DNA from: JADJYF01 sp965278995
Lineage (GTDB): Bacteria > Pseudomonadota > Gammaproteobacteria > Ga0077536
NCBI GenBank assembly: GCA_965278995.1
Contig: OZ257136.1
Span: 1,612,001 to 1,676,000, forward strand
Length of the DNA: 64,000 nt
Direction: 5' to 3'
Notes under the pieces: model-generated
Databases searched by the model: none
Told to the model about the DNA's origin: nothing
What the model saw: only the letters and a program-made list of their open reading frames with translations
Part shown: piece by piece, positions 1 to 7,189 of the stretch
Position numbering within the stretch: the stretch's first letter is position 1
How the letters are laid out: each line of letters opens with the position of its first letter
Made by a program: the position numbers and the translations under genes

Positions 1-2
1 TC

Positions 3-446
3 GCTGCACCCTTTGCCATCGTCGGCTCGATTGGCGTGGTTGCGCAGTTACCAAATTTCAATCGTCTGTTGCGTCGCCACGATGTCGATTTCGAACTGAT
101 TACTGCCGGCAAGTACAAGCGGACGCTGACCATGTTCGGCGAAAACACCGACGCCGGACGTGAGAAGTTTCAGGAAGAGATCGACGAAGCGCATGTCCTG
201 TTCAAGGATTTTATCCGCGTCAATCGTCCACAGCTTGATCTCGAACGCGTAGCGACGGGCGAATACTGGTTCGGCACGCGCGCACTTGAACTGGGTCTGG
301 TCGATCGTCTGGCGACCAGCGACGAATATCTCGAACAGCGCCTGCAGGTCGTCGAAGTATTCCTGGTCACCGCCGTATTACCCAAACGCTGGGGGCGTAA
401 ACTGTTCGCGCGCGCCGCCGCCTATTTCGGTCTCGCGCCGTTCTGA
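3..446 (+). CDS. sohB: SohB-like S49 family peptidase, C-terminal part (5' end outside window)
   Basis: The frame is open from base 3 and runs to a stop at 446, so 147 residues of the C-terminus are visible. The start reads AAPFAIVGSIGVVAQ and continues with LITAGKYKRTLTMFGENT, which is the conserved part of the S49 inner-membrane peptidases SohB/SppA that holds the catalytic Lys (in AGKYKR). The serine nucleophile lies upstream, outside the window. The end of the domain has the usual ATGEYWFGTRALELGLVD pattern. Known role of the family: a membrane-bound protease that degrades signal peptides or periplasmic-side substrates. It converges on the deacetylase gene with a 14-base gap. The SohB assignment over SppA rests on the short length and motif spacing and is likely but not certain. 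Confidence 0.85.
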   Translation, partial: AAPFAIVGSIGVVAQLPNFNRLLRRHDVDFELITAGKYKRTLTMFGENTDAGREKFQEEIDEAHVLFKDFIRVNRPQLDLERVATGEYWFGTRALELGLVDRLATSDEYLEQRLQVVEVFLVTAVLPKRWGRKLFARAAAYFGLAPF

Positions 447-460
447 ATTGACCAGGGCCC

Positions 461-1375
461 TCAGGCCCGGTGACGCCGTTCGAATGAAGCCAGTGCTTCG
501 GCGACAGTCGCATAATGAATATCGACTGCGTCTTCGATTGTCGCTGGATATCCTCCGCCCATCACGACAGCAACCGCCACACCGCGCTGCTCGGCTGCGC
601 ACAGCACCAGACGATCGCGACTGACAAGCCCGTCCTTGGTTAGCGCGAGGCGGCCGAGACTGTCGCCCTCATAGGGGTCGGCGCCAGCGTTGTAGATGAT
701 TAAATCAGGTCTGGCGACGGCGAATACATACGTGAGGCCGAGATCCAGGCAACGCAGGTACATCGAATCATCGGCCCGGTCCGGCACACCAATATCGCAA
801 TCGCTGCTCGCCTTGAGGTGCGGATAATTGCGCGCCGAATGCAGCGAAAACGTAAATATTCTGTCGGTGCCCGCCAGGATCCGCGCAGTGCCGTCGCCCT
901 GATGGACATCGCAATCGACGATGGCGATACGACGCGCAGGATCCAGCTGACGACACAGCAAAGCCGCCACCGCGGCGTCGTTGAAAACGCAGAAGCCGGC
1001 GCCGGCAGCCCGTTCCGCGTGATGTGTCCCACCCGCAAGACTGACACTGATGCCGTCGGCCAGCGCATAGTCGACCGCCGCCAGCGTTGCGCCGACCGCT
1101 CGCAGTGAACGTTCGGCGAGCGCTGCGGACCAGGGCAGGCCCAGTCGGCGCAGTTCCGCCTTGCTCATCGAACCGTCGAGGACCCGCGCGACATAGCCGG
1201 GGTCGTGCGCAAGATGGAGCCTATCCCGCGAGCAGGCCGGCGCTTCTTCGAGTCGGATACGGAGTGCCAGATCGGCATCGAGACGTGCCCGCAACAGCGC
1301 ATATTTCCGCATGGGAAAGCGATGCCCCGCCGGTAACGGCAGCGTAAAACGGTCGGAATGCAGAACGCGCATCAA
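461..1375 (-). CDS. histone deacetylase family protein
   Basis: A 304-residue zinc-dependent deacetylase of the arginase/HDAC fold. The tandem histidine motif (GGTHHAERAAGAGFCVFND, about residues 130-150), the metal ligands in DCDVHQGDGTA and NAGADPYEGD, and GGGY near the C-terminus are all present. Bacterial members act on acetylated polyamines, acetoin-pathway proteins or small acetyl amides; nothing here fixes the substrate. The length is typical for the short bacterial class. The start has two successive Met codons (1375 or 1372). It lies 16 bases downstream of avtA on the same strand and may be co-transcribed with it. Confidence 0.85.
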   Translation of the reverse strand: MMRVLHSDRFTLPLPAGHRFPMRKYALLRARLDADLALRIRLEEAPACSRDRLHLAHDPGYVARVLDGSMSKAELRRLGLPWSAALAERSLRAVGATLAAVDYALADGISVSLAGGTHHAERAAGAGFCVFNDAAVAALLCRQLDPARRIAIVDCDVHQGDGTARILAGTDRIFTFSLHSARNYPHLKASSDCDIGVPDRADDSMYLRCLDLGLTYVFAVARPDLIIYNAGADPYEGDSLGRLALTKDGLVSRDRLVLCAAEQRGVAVAVVMGGGYPATIEDAVDIHYATVAEALASFERRHRA

Positions 1376-1391
1376 CGCGTCAGCTCAAGCG

Positions 1392-2654
1392 TCATCGGTG
1401 TTCGTCGCGCACCCGCCGCACTTCGTCGGCAATGATCCGGATGCCGGCTTCGACTTCCGCTGGGGTCTGCGCGTAGGAGATTCGGATGCACTCCTCGGCG
1501 TGCTGCCAGGACTCGGCTAACCCCGGGAAAAAATAATGACCCGGAATGACCAGTACGTCGCGACGCTTCAATCGTTCGTAGAGCGCTTTGGCGCTGATTG
1601 GCAGATTGGGGAACCACAGCCAGAGAAAGATCGCGCCTTCAGGTTGATGGACGTAGTAATCGAGGCCCTCGAACGACGCCTGACACCACGCCAAGGCCTG
1701 CCCGAGCCGCTCGCGGTAGTATGGTTGGATGACGTCCCGCGACAGGCGCAGCACTTCGCCGCTCTCAAACAGCGACGTGACAAGACTTGCGCCTAGACTG
1801 CCACTGGCCAACGTCATCACAGCATTCATGCTCTGCATCAGCTCAACGATTTCGGCGCTCGCCACGACGATGCCGGTACGTAGTCCGGGCAGCCCGAGCT
1901 TCGACAGGCTCATGGTGTAGATCACGTGTTCATCGAACCACGGCTCGGCGTCGGCAAACAGGATATTGGGAAACGGTAGTCCGTAAGCGTTGTCGATGAT
2001 CAGCGGTACACCAAGGCGCCTGGACAGGTCGCTCAAGGCCTGCAGCTCATCACGCGAAATGACATTTCCGGTTGGATTGGTCGGTCGACTCACGCACACC
2101 GCACCGGTTTCAGCGCCGGGTGCGAGCTGCGCGAAATCCACGCGATATTTGAAGCGATGATTTTCCTGTATCTCGATCGTCGGGCGCACTGAGCGCACCG
2201 TATCCGGATCACGCGCGATATCGGCGTAACCAATATACTCCGGCGTCATCGGCAGTTGCAGATACCGCTGACTGCCATCGGGAAACGCACCGGCAAACAG
2301 ATTGAACAGCATATAGAAGCTGGCTTGGGAGCCGGCTGTCATCAGCACGTTCTCGGGTCCGACCTGCCAGCCATAGGTTCGGCGAAGCAGTTGCGCGACC
2401 GCCACGAGAAACGGACGATAGCCTTGCGGACCGTCATAGCTGCCACTCAGCCGGGTGAACGTGTCATCTGTGAGCTGTTGCTCGAGGAGCTGCCGGAAGA
2501 GCGCCTGCATGGCAGGGATCCGGGCTGGATTGCCACCACCCAGATTGCACATCGCCCGCCCGCTCGCCAGCACCTCGCCGAGGTCGTCCATCAGCAGCCG
2601 GGTACCGGTATGCCCACCGTAACGCAGCCCGAATTCCGAGATCTGAAAACTCAT
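1392..2654 (-). CDS. avtA: valine--pyruvate transaminase
   Basis: A 420-residue fold-type I PLP aminotransferase. The N-terminus (FGLRYGGHTGTRLLMDDLG, then CNLGGGNPARIP) is characteristic of AvtA, and the PLP lysine sits in SLSKLGLPGLRTG. The substrate-binding arginine region near the C-terminus (ECIRISYAQ) is also present. AvtA interconverts valine and pyruvate with 2-ketoisovalerate and alanine in the cytoplasm. The full length matches the family. It is followed by the deacetylase gene and is divergent from the small membrane protein at 2710, with a 55-base gap that must hold both promoters. Confidence 0.93.
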   Translation of the reverse strand: MSFQISEFGLRYGGHTGTRLLMDDLGEVLASGRAMCNLGGGNPARIPAMQALFRQLLEQQLTDDTFTRLSGSYDGPQGYRPFLVAVAQLLRRTYGWQVGPENVLMTAGSQASFYMLFNLFAGAFPDGSQRYLQLPMTPEYIGYADIARDPDTVRSVRPTIEIQENHRFKYRVDFAQLAPGAETGAVCVSRPTNPTGNVISRDELQALSDLSRRLGVPLIIDNAYGLPFPNILFADAEPWFDEHVIYTMSLSKLGLPGLRTGIVVASAEIVELMQSMNAVMTLASGSLGASLVTSLFESGEVLRLSRDVIQPYYRERLGQALAWCQASFEGLDYYVHQPEGAIFLWLWFPNLPISAKALYERLKRRDVLVIPGHYFFPGLAESWQHAEECIRISYAQTPAEVEAGIRIIADEVRRVRDEHR

Positions 2655-2692
2655 GGCGATAACCGCTGGCGCCGCATTGGCGGAGCGCTAGT

Positions 2693-2698
2693 GTAATA
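2693..2698 (+). promoter_or_regulatory. possible -10 element ahead of the small membrane protein
   Basis: TAATAT preceded by GTG sits 11 bases before the ATG at 2710. If used, the transcript would have almost no leader. No clear -35 element is visible in the 55-base divergent gap, so this is a weak call. Confidence 0.25.
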
Positions 2699-2709
2699 TC
2701 GCGTCCACC

Positions 2710-3072
2710 ATGAACACAGCCGCACACCCCGGCAAGCTTGCGCGACTGGTCGCCAGACTCGGCGTACTGCGCGCCCTGTTGCTGGGCAGCGCCGCACTGG
2801 TCATCGCAGCCACGCCATTCGCTGATGGCACCGTCTATATTCATGATTGGCGCCTCGTTCCCTCCGTCATCGCACCCTCAATCATGATGATGCTGGTATT
2901 CGCGATCCCGCTCGATGTCACCATGGCTTTCGTCTTTCGGGCCGATGCCGACAACCAGGAACGGCTGCGGCTGGACAGCGTGATCCGCATCGAAGTCGTC
3001 ACCTACGTCGCAATGCTGCTGGCGTGGACGCCGTTCATGATCAAAATCGTCGATTTCACGCCGCTGCAATGA
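2710..3072 (+). CDS. small inner-membrane protein of unknown function
   Basis: A 120-residue protein with three hydrophobic stretches: about residues 18-36 (LGVLRALLLGSAALVIAA), 52-75 (VIAPSIMMMLVFAIPLDVTM) and 94-112 (VVTYVAMLLAWTPFMI). This suggests three membrane helices with short charged loops. I do not recognise a named family. It diverges from avtA with a 55-base gap and ends before an AT-rich gap. The open frame, its hydrophobic periodicity and its position support a real gene; the function is unknown. Confidence 0.7.
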   Translation: MNTAAHPGKLARLVARLGVLRALLLGSAALVIAATPFADGTVYIHDWRLVPSVIAPSIMMMLVFAIPLDVTMAFVFRADADNQERLRLDSVIRIEVVTYVAMLLAWTPFMIKIVDFTPLQ

Positions 3073-3283
3073 AGCACTCGGAGCGTGGCGCTGCCCCGCT
3101 TCAGGTGATTGTTGAATTTATCGACCCCGTCACAGTTATAACCTTGATATTTTATAGGCTTAGGTCTATTATTTATGGTAATTGTTAAGCTTATGATCTA
3201 ATTGCCTGATAATTTTACTAATCCTGTGACACCGTTGATCAATAACACGAGATTCGACCGCTGGTCCTCACTGAAATACGCTG
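3073..3283. other. AT-rich intergenic segment
   Basis: From about 3110 to 3250 the sequence is much richer in A and T than the surrounding coding DNA, with runs such as TTTATAGGCTTAGG and TAATTTTACTAATC. A loose sigma70-like arrangement exists on the + strand (TTGAAT near 3112, TTATAA near 3136). No coding frame or strong hairpin is visible. Together with the AT-rich gap at 5721-5957 it brackets the FHA/hipBA islet, which may mark an insertion. Confidence 0.5.
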
Positions 3284-4195
3284 ATGGCCATCGCTGAAAA
3301 CAGCGCTGTCCGCAGGACCTCACCGTCATTCCGCCAGCGGCTGAGTCGGTGGCTGACGCGTCCGCTGCGCCTGACCGTCGGTAACTCGCGCCTACGTTTC
3401 GACACCCTGCAGGATTTTGAATTTGCGATTGTCTGCCGCACAGCAGTCCCGGCAATGCGGGTTGGCGAACTGCAGCTGCGTACCGAACAGCAGTTGAGCG
3501 AAGAAATCGACAATCTGGCCAATCTGCGATCGCGTTTCGGCGAGATACTGCTCGACCGCCGGATGCAACGCCAGACCTGTGCCGATGCCCTCGAACGCAT
3601 CGGCGTGCAAGTGTTCTCGAAAGATCACGACTGGCGCACGATTTTCATGGGCCTGCTGGCCAGTCCGCAGTCGCTTGAGCGCCACCTCGAACTTGCGCTC
3701 GCGACGTATCAGAACTACCTCTCGGCACGAAGCACTATCTGCACCGCGTTTATGGCACAGAAGCGAGCCACCGCAGACATACAATCTGCAGCCATCGTCA
3801 GTGCTGCGCCGATGCTCGAGACCGGCGTCTTCAACGCCGATGAATACCTCGCCGAAGTGCAGGAACATTCACTACAACGCCTACCGCAGGGCGAAGCCGT
3901 CTGCCTCCGGCTGGCCGACGGCGCGATCATTCCGATTGTACTCGCACGCCATCAATTCTCGCTCGCGCATGAACGCGATTGGACCTTGATTGCCGACGAT
4001 GGCCAACGTTTCTCGTTACGCGAAGGGGTTAATTCCATCGGCCGCAGTCAGGACAACGACATTCCTCTGGGTGCCGGATTCCGCAACGTGTCGCGCCACC
4101 ATCTAGTCGCACGAACGCTGGGCAAAGATGCGCTGGAATTGACGGACGTATCGTCCTACGGAACGTATATCCCGCCTGCCGCCATCGCGTCCTGA
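3284..4195 (+). CDS. FHA-domain protein with unrecognised N-terminal region
   Basis: A 303-residue protein. From about residue 235 to the end it has a forkhead-associated pattern: SIGRSQDNDI, then FRNVSRHHLV, then SSYGTY. The Gly-Arg and Ser-Arg-x-His pair that contacts phosphothreonine is kept. The usual Asn after GTY(V/F) is replaced by IPP. The first 230 residues are mostly helical and I do not recognise them; they contain two Cys near residues 46 and 99. There is no signal peptide or membrane helix. It converges with hipA (9-base gap). FHA domains read phosphothreonine, so proximity to a kinase-fold gene is suggestive, but any link is inference. Confidence 0.75.
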   Translation: MAIAENSAVRRTSPSFRQRLSRWLTRPLRLTVGNSRLRFDTLQDFEFAIVCRTAVPAMRVGELQLRTEQQLSEEIDNLANLRSRFGEILLDRRMQRQTCADALERIGVQVFSKDHDWRTIFMGLLASPQSLERHLELALATYQNYLSARSTICTAFMAQKRATADIQSAAIVSAAPMLETGVFNADEYLAEVQEHSLQRLPQGEAVCLRLADGAIIPIVLARHQFSLAHERDWTLIADDGQRFSLREGVNSIGRSQDNDIPLGAGFRNVSRHHLVARTLGKDALELTDVSSYGTYIPPAAIAS

Positions 4196-4204
4196 CGCAA
4201 CGCG

Positions 4205-5497
4205 CTAGACCGGCACTTTCCGCGGGCGACTGCGCGGTTCGGGCAATTCCGCTTCCAGTGAAACGACCGCCTGCCGTGCCCTTTGCTCGATCAGCGAACG
4301 TATCGGTTGCAGGATCTCCGCGTAACCATTGCGCCGACGAAAGCGCTCGGCCTGTACGCCCGCTCGCGCCGGCATCTGTGCAGCCAGCATGCGCAGCTCG
4401 TCGTGGACGTATCCCGCTTTCAAGCCCGCGTCGCCGGCAAACTCCGCCCAGCGCGCCGCTGTCACCCAATCAGGCCGATCTTCACCACCGATAGTAAACC
4501 CCATGCGCGCGTTCATTTCATGGTAGACATGCGTCGACCAGAGGCCGAAAAACGGCGCCAGCCGCGGTCCGTGCGAACCGTAGACGAGCGCGAGCTGTTT
4601 GGCATGCCCGGCACCGAAACCGCACAAAAAGCTGAACTGGAACCAACGCAGCAGCATGCGCAGGTCGAGTGCCGGAGCCGCACTGTAGCGACGTACCAGC
4701 GCCATAATCTCGTGCAGACACAAGCCTCCTTCACGCTGGTACTTGGCACTGGCCGGGAGTCCGGCAAGCTGGCAGAAATCCTCCATATGCAGAGCGGTCG
4801 GCCGGCTGGCGCCGATATCGCGATCGACCCGCGTGACACACAGCATACTGACCTGCCCATGCAGCACTTCGGTGGTGGCAACGGACAAACCGCAGTCAGC
4901 AGCAAGCGCCATCACAAACGCTTCATTCAGGACCGACTCGCGCAGGCCGGGACGGGCTGTTTTCAGGATATGCGTACTTAGTTCGTCGCCGAACACCAGC
5001 GCCACCTGACCATCGACCAATCTGACGGGCAGTTTGTCGAATTCACCCGACAGGCTGACCCGCAGCCCGTCCGCCTCGGCAAGCAGGGGATGTATCGGCA
5101 ATATCGCCATCGCGTTACGCAGTTCGTCGGGCGACAAACGGCGTAAGGCGCTGGCCGCCGATGGCACTTCGCCCGGCACCTGCAGACGCAGCGCTCCAGC
5201 GCAGTCACCGGCCAGGCGCGCCAGCAAGCCGAGTTCGTTACTTTCCGATAAGCCAAGACTCTGCGCCAGGCGTCGCCGTAACTCGCCGTCCGGGAGAAGA
5301 TTCGCGAAGACGGCGCGCACGCCTTCACCATGATGGGTCGGCCGCGAGCGCGGCAACGTCAGCGAGACCGGGTAAGGCAGTGCCTGCTCTGCAGCGGTTT
5401 CGCCCCCGGCATAGACGAACGCCCAGTCCCCCGGTCTGGTTTCAACCAGATGACCGGCAAGCAGCGGGCCCAGCCAGACTTCAAGCTGTTGCGCCAT
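4205..5497 (-). CDS. hipA: HipA-family protein with degenerate kinase active site
   Basis: 430 residues when started at the ATG at 5497, which gives MAQQLEVWLGPLLAGHL and overlaps hipB by 17 bases, as usual for hipBA. HipA landmarks are clear: the P-loop-like SLSGEFDKLPV, the ATP lysine in HILKT, CVTRVDRD, MEDFCQLAGL and KYQREGG. However, the catalytic loop expected as N-x-D-x-H-x-K-N reads FGAGHAKQ (residues 294-301), so catalytic Asp is Ala296 and the metal Asn is Gln301. The second metal Asp in LAPLYD is Gly318 (LAPFFG). E. coli HipA phosphorylates GltX; this protein probably cannot transfer phosphate. It may be a pseudokinase, a DNA co-repressor with HipB, or decaying. Confidence 0.9.
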   Translation of the reverse strand: MAQQLEVWLGPLLAGHLVETRPGDWAFVYAGGETAAEQALPYPVSLTLPRSRPTHHGEGVRAVFANLLPDGELRRRLAQSLGLSESNELGLLARLAGDCAGALRLQVPGEVPSAASALRRLSPDELRNAMAILPIHPLLAEADGLRVSLSGEFDKLPVRLVDGQVALVFGDELSTHILKTARPGLRESVLNEAFVMALAADCGLSVATTEVLHGQVSMLCVTRVDRDIGASRPTALHMEDFCQLAGLPASAKYQREGGLCLHEIMALVRRYSAAPALDLRMLLRWFQFSFLCGFGAGHAKQLALVYGSHGPRLAPFFGLWSTHVYHEMNARMGFTIGGEDRPDWVTAARWAEFAGDAGLKAGYVHDELRMLAAQMPARAGVQAERFRRRNGYAEILQPIRSLIEQRARQAVVSLEAELPEPRSRPRKVPV

Positions 5498-5720
5498 CGA
5501 CCGATTCCAGGTCGGCCCAGTTTCGCTCGCGAATCTCGCATTCCAGGCCGAGCGCGGCCAGGACGAGCAAGACTCGACCCAGCTCGACGGTCGGTTTGCC
5601 ATGCTCGAGGTCAGACAAAAATCGGTTACCGACATCACTCAACGCAGCGAGCTCAGCCTGACGCAGGCCCTGCTGCCGACGGCGAGCGCGAATGAGGCGG
5701 CCCAGTGCGTCTGCGGTCAT
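5481..5720 (-). CDS. hipB: HipB-type XRE helix-turn-helix antitoxin/repressor
   Basis: 79 residues with an XRE helix-turn-helix over roughly residues 5-60: LGRLIRARRRQQGLRQAELA, then VGNRFLSDLEHGKPTVELG. The spacing RQAELA...FLSDLE..KPTVE is that of HipB. HipB binds operator palindromes upstream of the operon and holds HipA. It is the first gene of the pair and overlaps hipA by 17 bases. Three short palindromes in the AT-rich upstream DNA (5770-5845) are candidate operators. The call is strong because of fold plus gene order. Confidence 0.9.
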   Translation of the reverse strand: MTADALGRLIRARRRQQGLRQAELAALSDVGNRFLSDLEHGKPTVELGRVLLVLAALGLECEIRERNWADLESVDGATA

Positions 5721-5769
5721 ACTTCCACCCCGTACAGATCGATTTCCTGACTTATAGCGACATTAGGTG

Positions 5770-5784
5770 AGTCTCGGCGAGACT
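5770..5784. promoter_or_regulatory. candidate HipB operator, 7+1+7 palindrome
   Basis: AGTCTCG-G-CGAGACT is a perfect palindrome with one central base, 50 bases upstream of the hipB start. HipB-type XRE dimers bind palindromes in this position. No second copy of exactly this sequence is seen nearby, so it is a candidate only. Confidence 0.45.
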
Positions 5785-5788
5785 GACT

Positions 5789-5845
5789 AGAATATTCTGA
5801 TTAGACCAGTTTTTAAAGAAATACATCCTGTACGGGAATATATTC
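5789..5845. promoter_or_regulatory. two AT palindromes upstream of hipB
   Basis: AGAATATTCT (5789-5798) and GAATATATTC (5836-5845) are perfect 10-base palindromes with similar cores, 38 bases apart. They lie in the AT-rich leader between hipB and the glycerate kinase 3' end. They may be operator half-repeats or parts of the promoter. The rest of the 237-base gap (5721-5957) shows no coding frame. Confidence 0.35.
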
Positions 5846-5957
5846 TCGATTATTAGGTAGTCTGGAGGAAACAATCAGTTTGGAAGCTGGGTCGCAGTCA
5901 GGCTAGCGTTGACGCACCGCCCGCCTATGCGTCCGCTTGCGACCGTAGGCTGAGGAA

Positions 5958-7112
5958 TTACTTGAGGGTGAGGAGACGCAGCCAGCTGCCAATGCGCTGG
6001 CCCGCAAAAACGAGATTACGCTCAGCGTCGGCCAGCGCGTCGGCCAGCGATACCGGTCGGTATACGGCTGCCTCCAGGGCGTCGAACAGACCGCTGGTCA
6101 TGACAGCTTGGTCGTCGCTCAGACTGCCACCGACGGCAATCACTGGAACGCCATAGCGGGCGGCCAGGCGCGCGACGCCTGCCGGTGCCTTGCCATGCAG
6201 GGTCTGACTGTCGATGCGCCCTTCGCCGGTAATCAGATAGTCGGTATCGGCCAGATGGCGTTCGAGATCGATCGCTTCGAGAATGAGGTCGACGCCAGGC
6301 CGGAGTTCGGCGGCCAGAAAGCCGAGCAAGGCCGCTCCGACGCCGCCAGCGGCACCGGCACCCGCACGATCGACCAGCGCAGCGCTGTCGGTGACCCCGA
6401 GTTCCACGGCCAACGCATAAAAATCGCCGAGCGCCTGGTCGAGCTGCGCGATTTGAGCGGGCCCGGCGCCTTTCTGCGGACCAAAAACCGCTGCCGCTCC
6501 GAGCGGTCCGCACAGCGGATTGTCGACATCGCAGGCCGCGATGACTTCAATCCCGCGCAGCCGCCTGCGCAAATCGCCGAGTTCAATGGCGCGTACCTGA
6601 CTGAGCGAGTGCCCGTTCATGTAGCCCGCCAATGGAACCCCGCCGCCATCGAGAAACTGCACGCCCAGCGACTGCAGCATCCCGCTGCCGCCATCATGAG
6701 TCGCCGAGCCGCCAACGCCGATGATGAGGCGCCGCACGCCCAGCGCAAGCGCGGCATTCATCAGTTCGCCGGTACCATAAGTCGTCGTCAATGCAGGATT
6801 GCGCATGGCGGGCGGCACGAGCGCAAGTCCCGAGGCCTGGGCCATCTCGATGACGGCTGTTGAGCCATCGCCAGTCAAACCGAAGCAAGCTTCCACCGGC
6901 AGACCGAGAGGATTGATGACCGTGCGTCGATGGCGTTTCCCGTGGGTCGCTGCGACGAATGCATCGACGGTGCCTTCGCCACCGTCAGCCAGCGGGACCA
7001 GCACCAGTTCGGCGTCCGGCAGAACCCGGGCAATGCCAACTGCCAGTGCCTCGGCGACAGCCGCGGCGGCCAGACTTTCCTTGAAGCTGTCGGGTGCGAT
7101 AACTATTTTCAT
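5958..7112 (-). CDS. glycerate kinase, GarK/GlxK family
   Basis: 384 residues from the ATG at 7112 (MKIVIAPDSFKESL); an in-frame ATG nine codons earlier is less likely. The family signature PDSFKESL, PLADGGEGTVDA, GVGGSATHDGGSGMLQ and ITGEGRIDSQTLHGK are all present, so the enzyme looks intact. It phosphorylates D-glycerate to 2- or 3-phosphoglycerate with ATP, feeding glyoxylate or glycerate carbon into glycolysis. It lies between hipB and lhr, all leftward, with 77 bases to the lhr stop. No glyoxylate carboligase or tartronate reductase is seen in the window. The symbol (garK, glxK) cannot be decided from sequence. Confidence 0.92.
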   Translation of the reverse strand: MKIVIAPDSFKESLAAAAVAEALAVGIARVLPDAELVLVPLADGGEGTVDAFVAATHGKRHRRTVINPLGLPVEACFGLTGDGSTAVIEMAQASGLALVPPAMRNPALTTTYGTGELMNAALALGVRRLIIGVGGSATHDGGSGMLQSLGVQFLDGGGVPLAGYMNGHSLSQVRAIELGDLRRRLRGIEVIAACDVDNPLCGPLGAAAVFGPQKGAGPAQIAQLDQALGDFYALAVELGVTDSAALVDRAGAGAAGGVGAALLGFLAAELRPGVDLILEAIDLERHLADTDYLITGEGRIDSQTLHGKAPAGVARLAARYGVPVIAVGGSLSDDQAVMTSGLFDALEAAVYRPVSLADALADAERNLVFAGQRIGSWLRLLTLK

Positions 7113-7189
7113 GCGCCGCTCATGCTGGATGCCGCTCATCGATGATGTCCTGCGCGTTCATCGGCGCGCTGCCGTTCAGCCAGCAACGG

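Noticed and set aside
5498..5638. 47-residue N-terminal extension of HipA
   Set aside because: It is the other frame of hipB; the family start at 5497 is clear.
5740..5870. tRNA or attachment site beside the hipBA islet
   Set aside because: No cloverleaf or CCA end can be traced, and no direct repeat of the islet borders is seen at 3073-3283.
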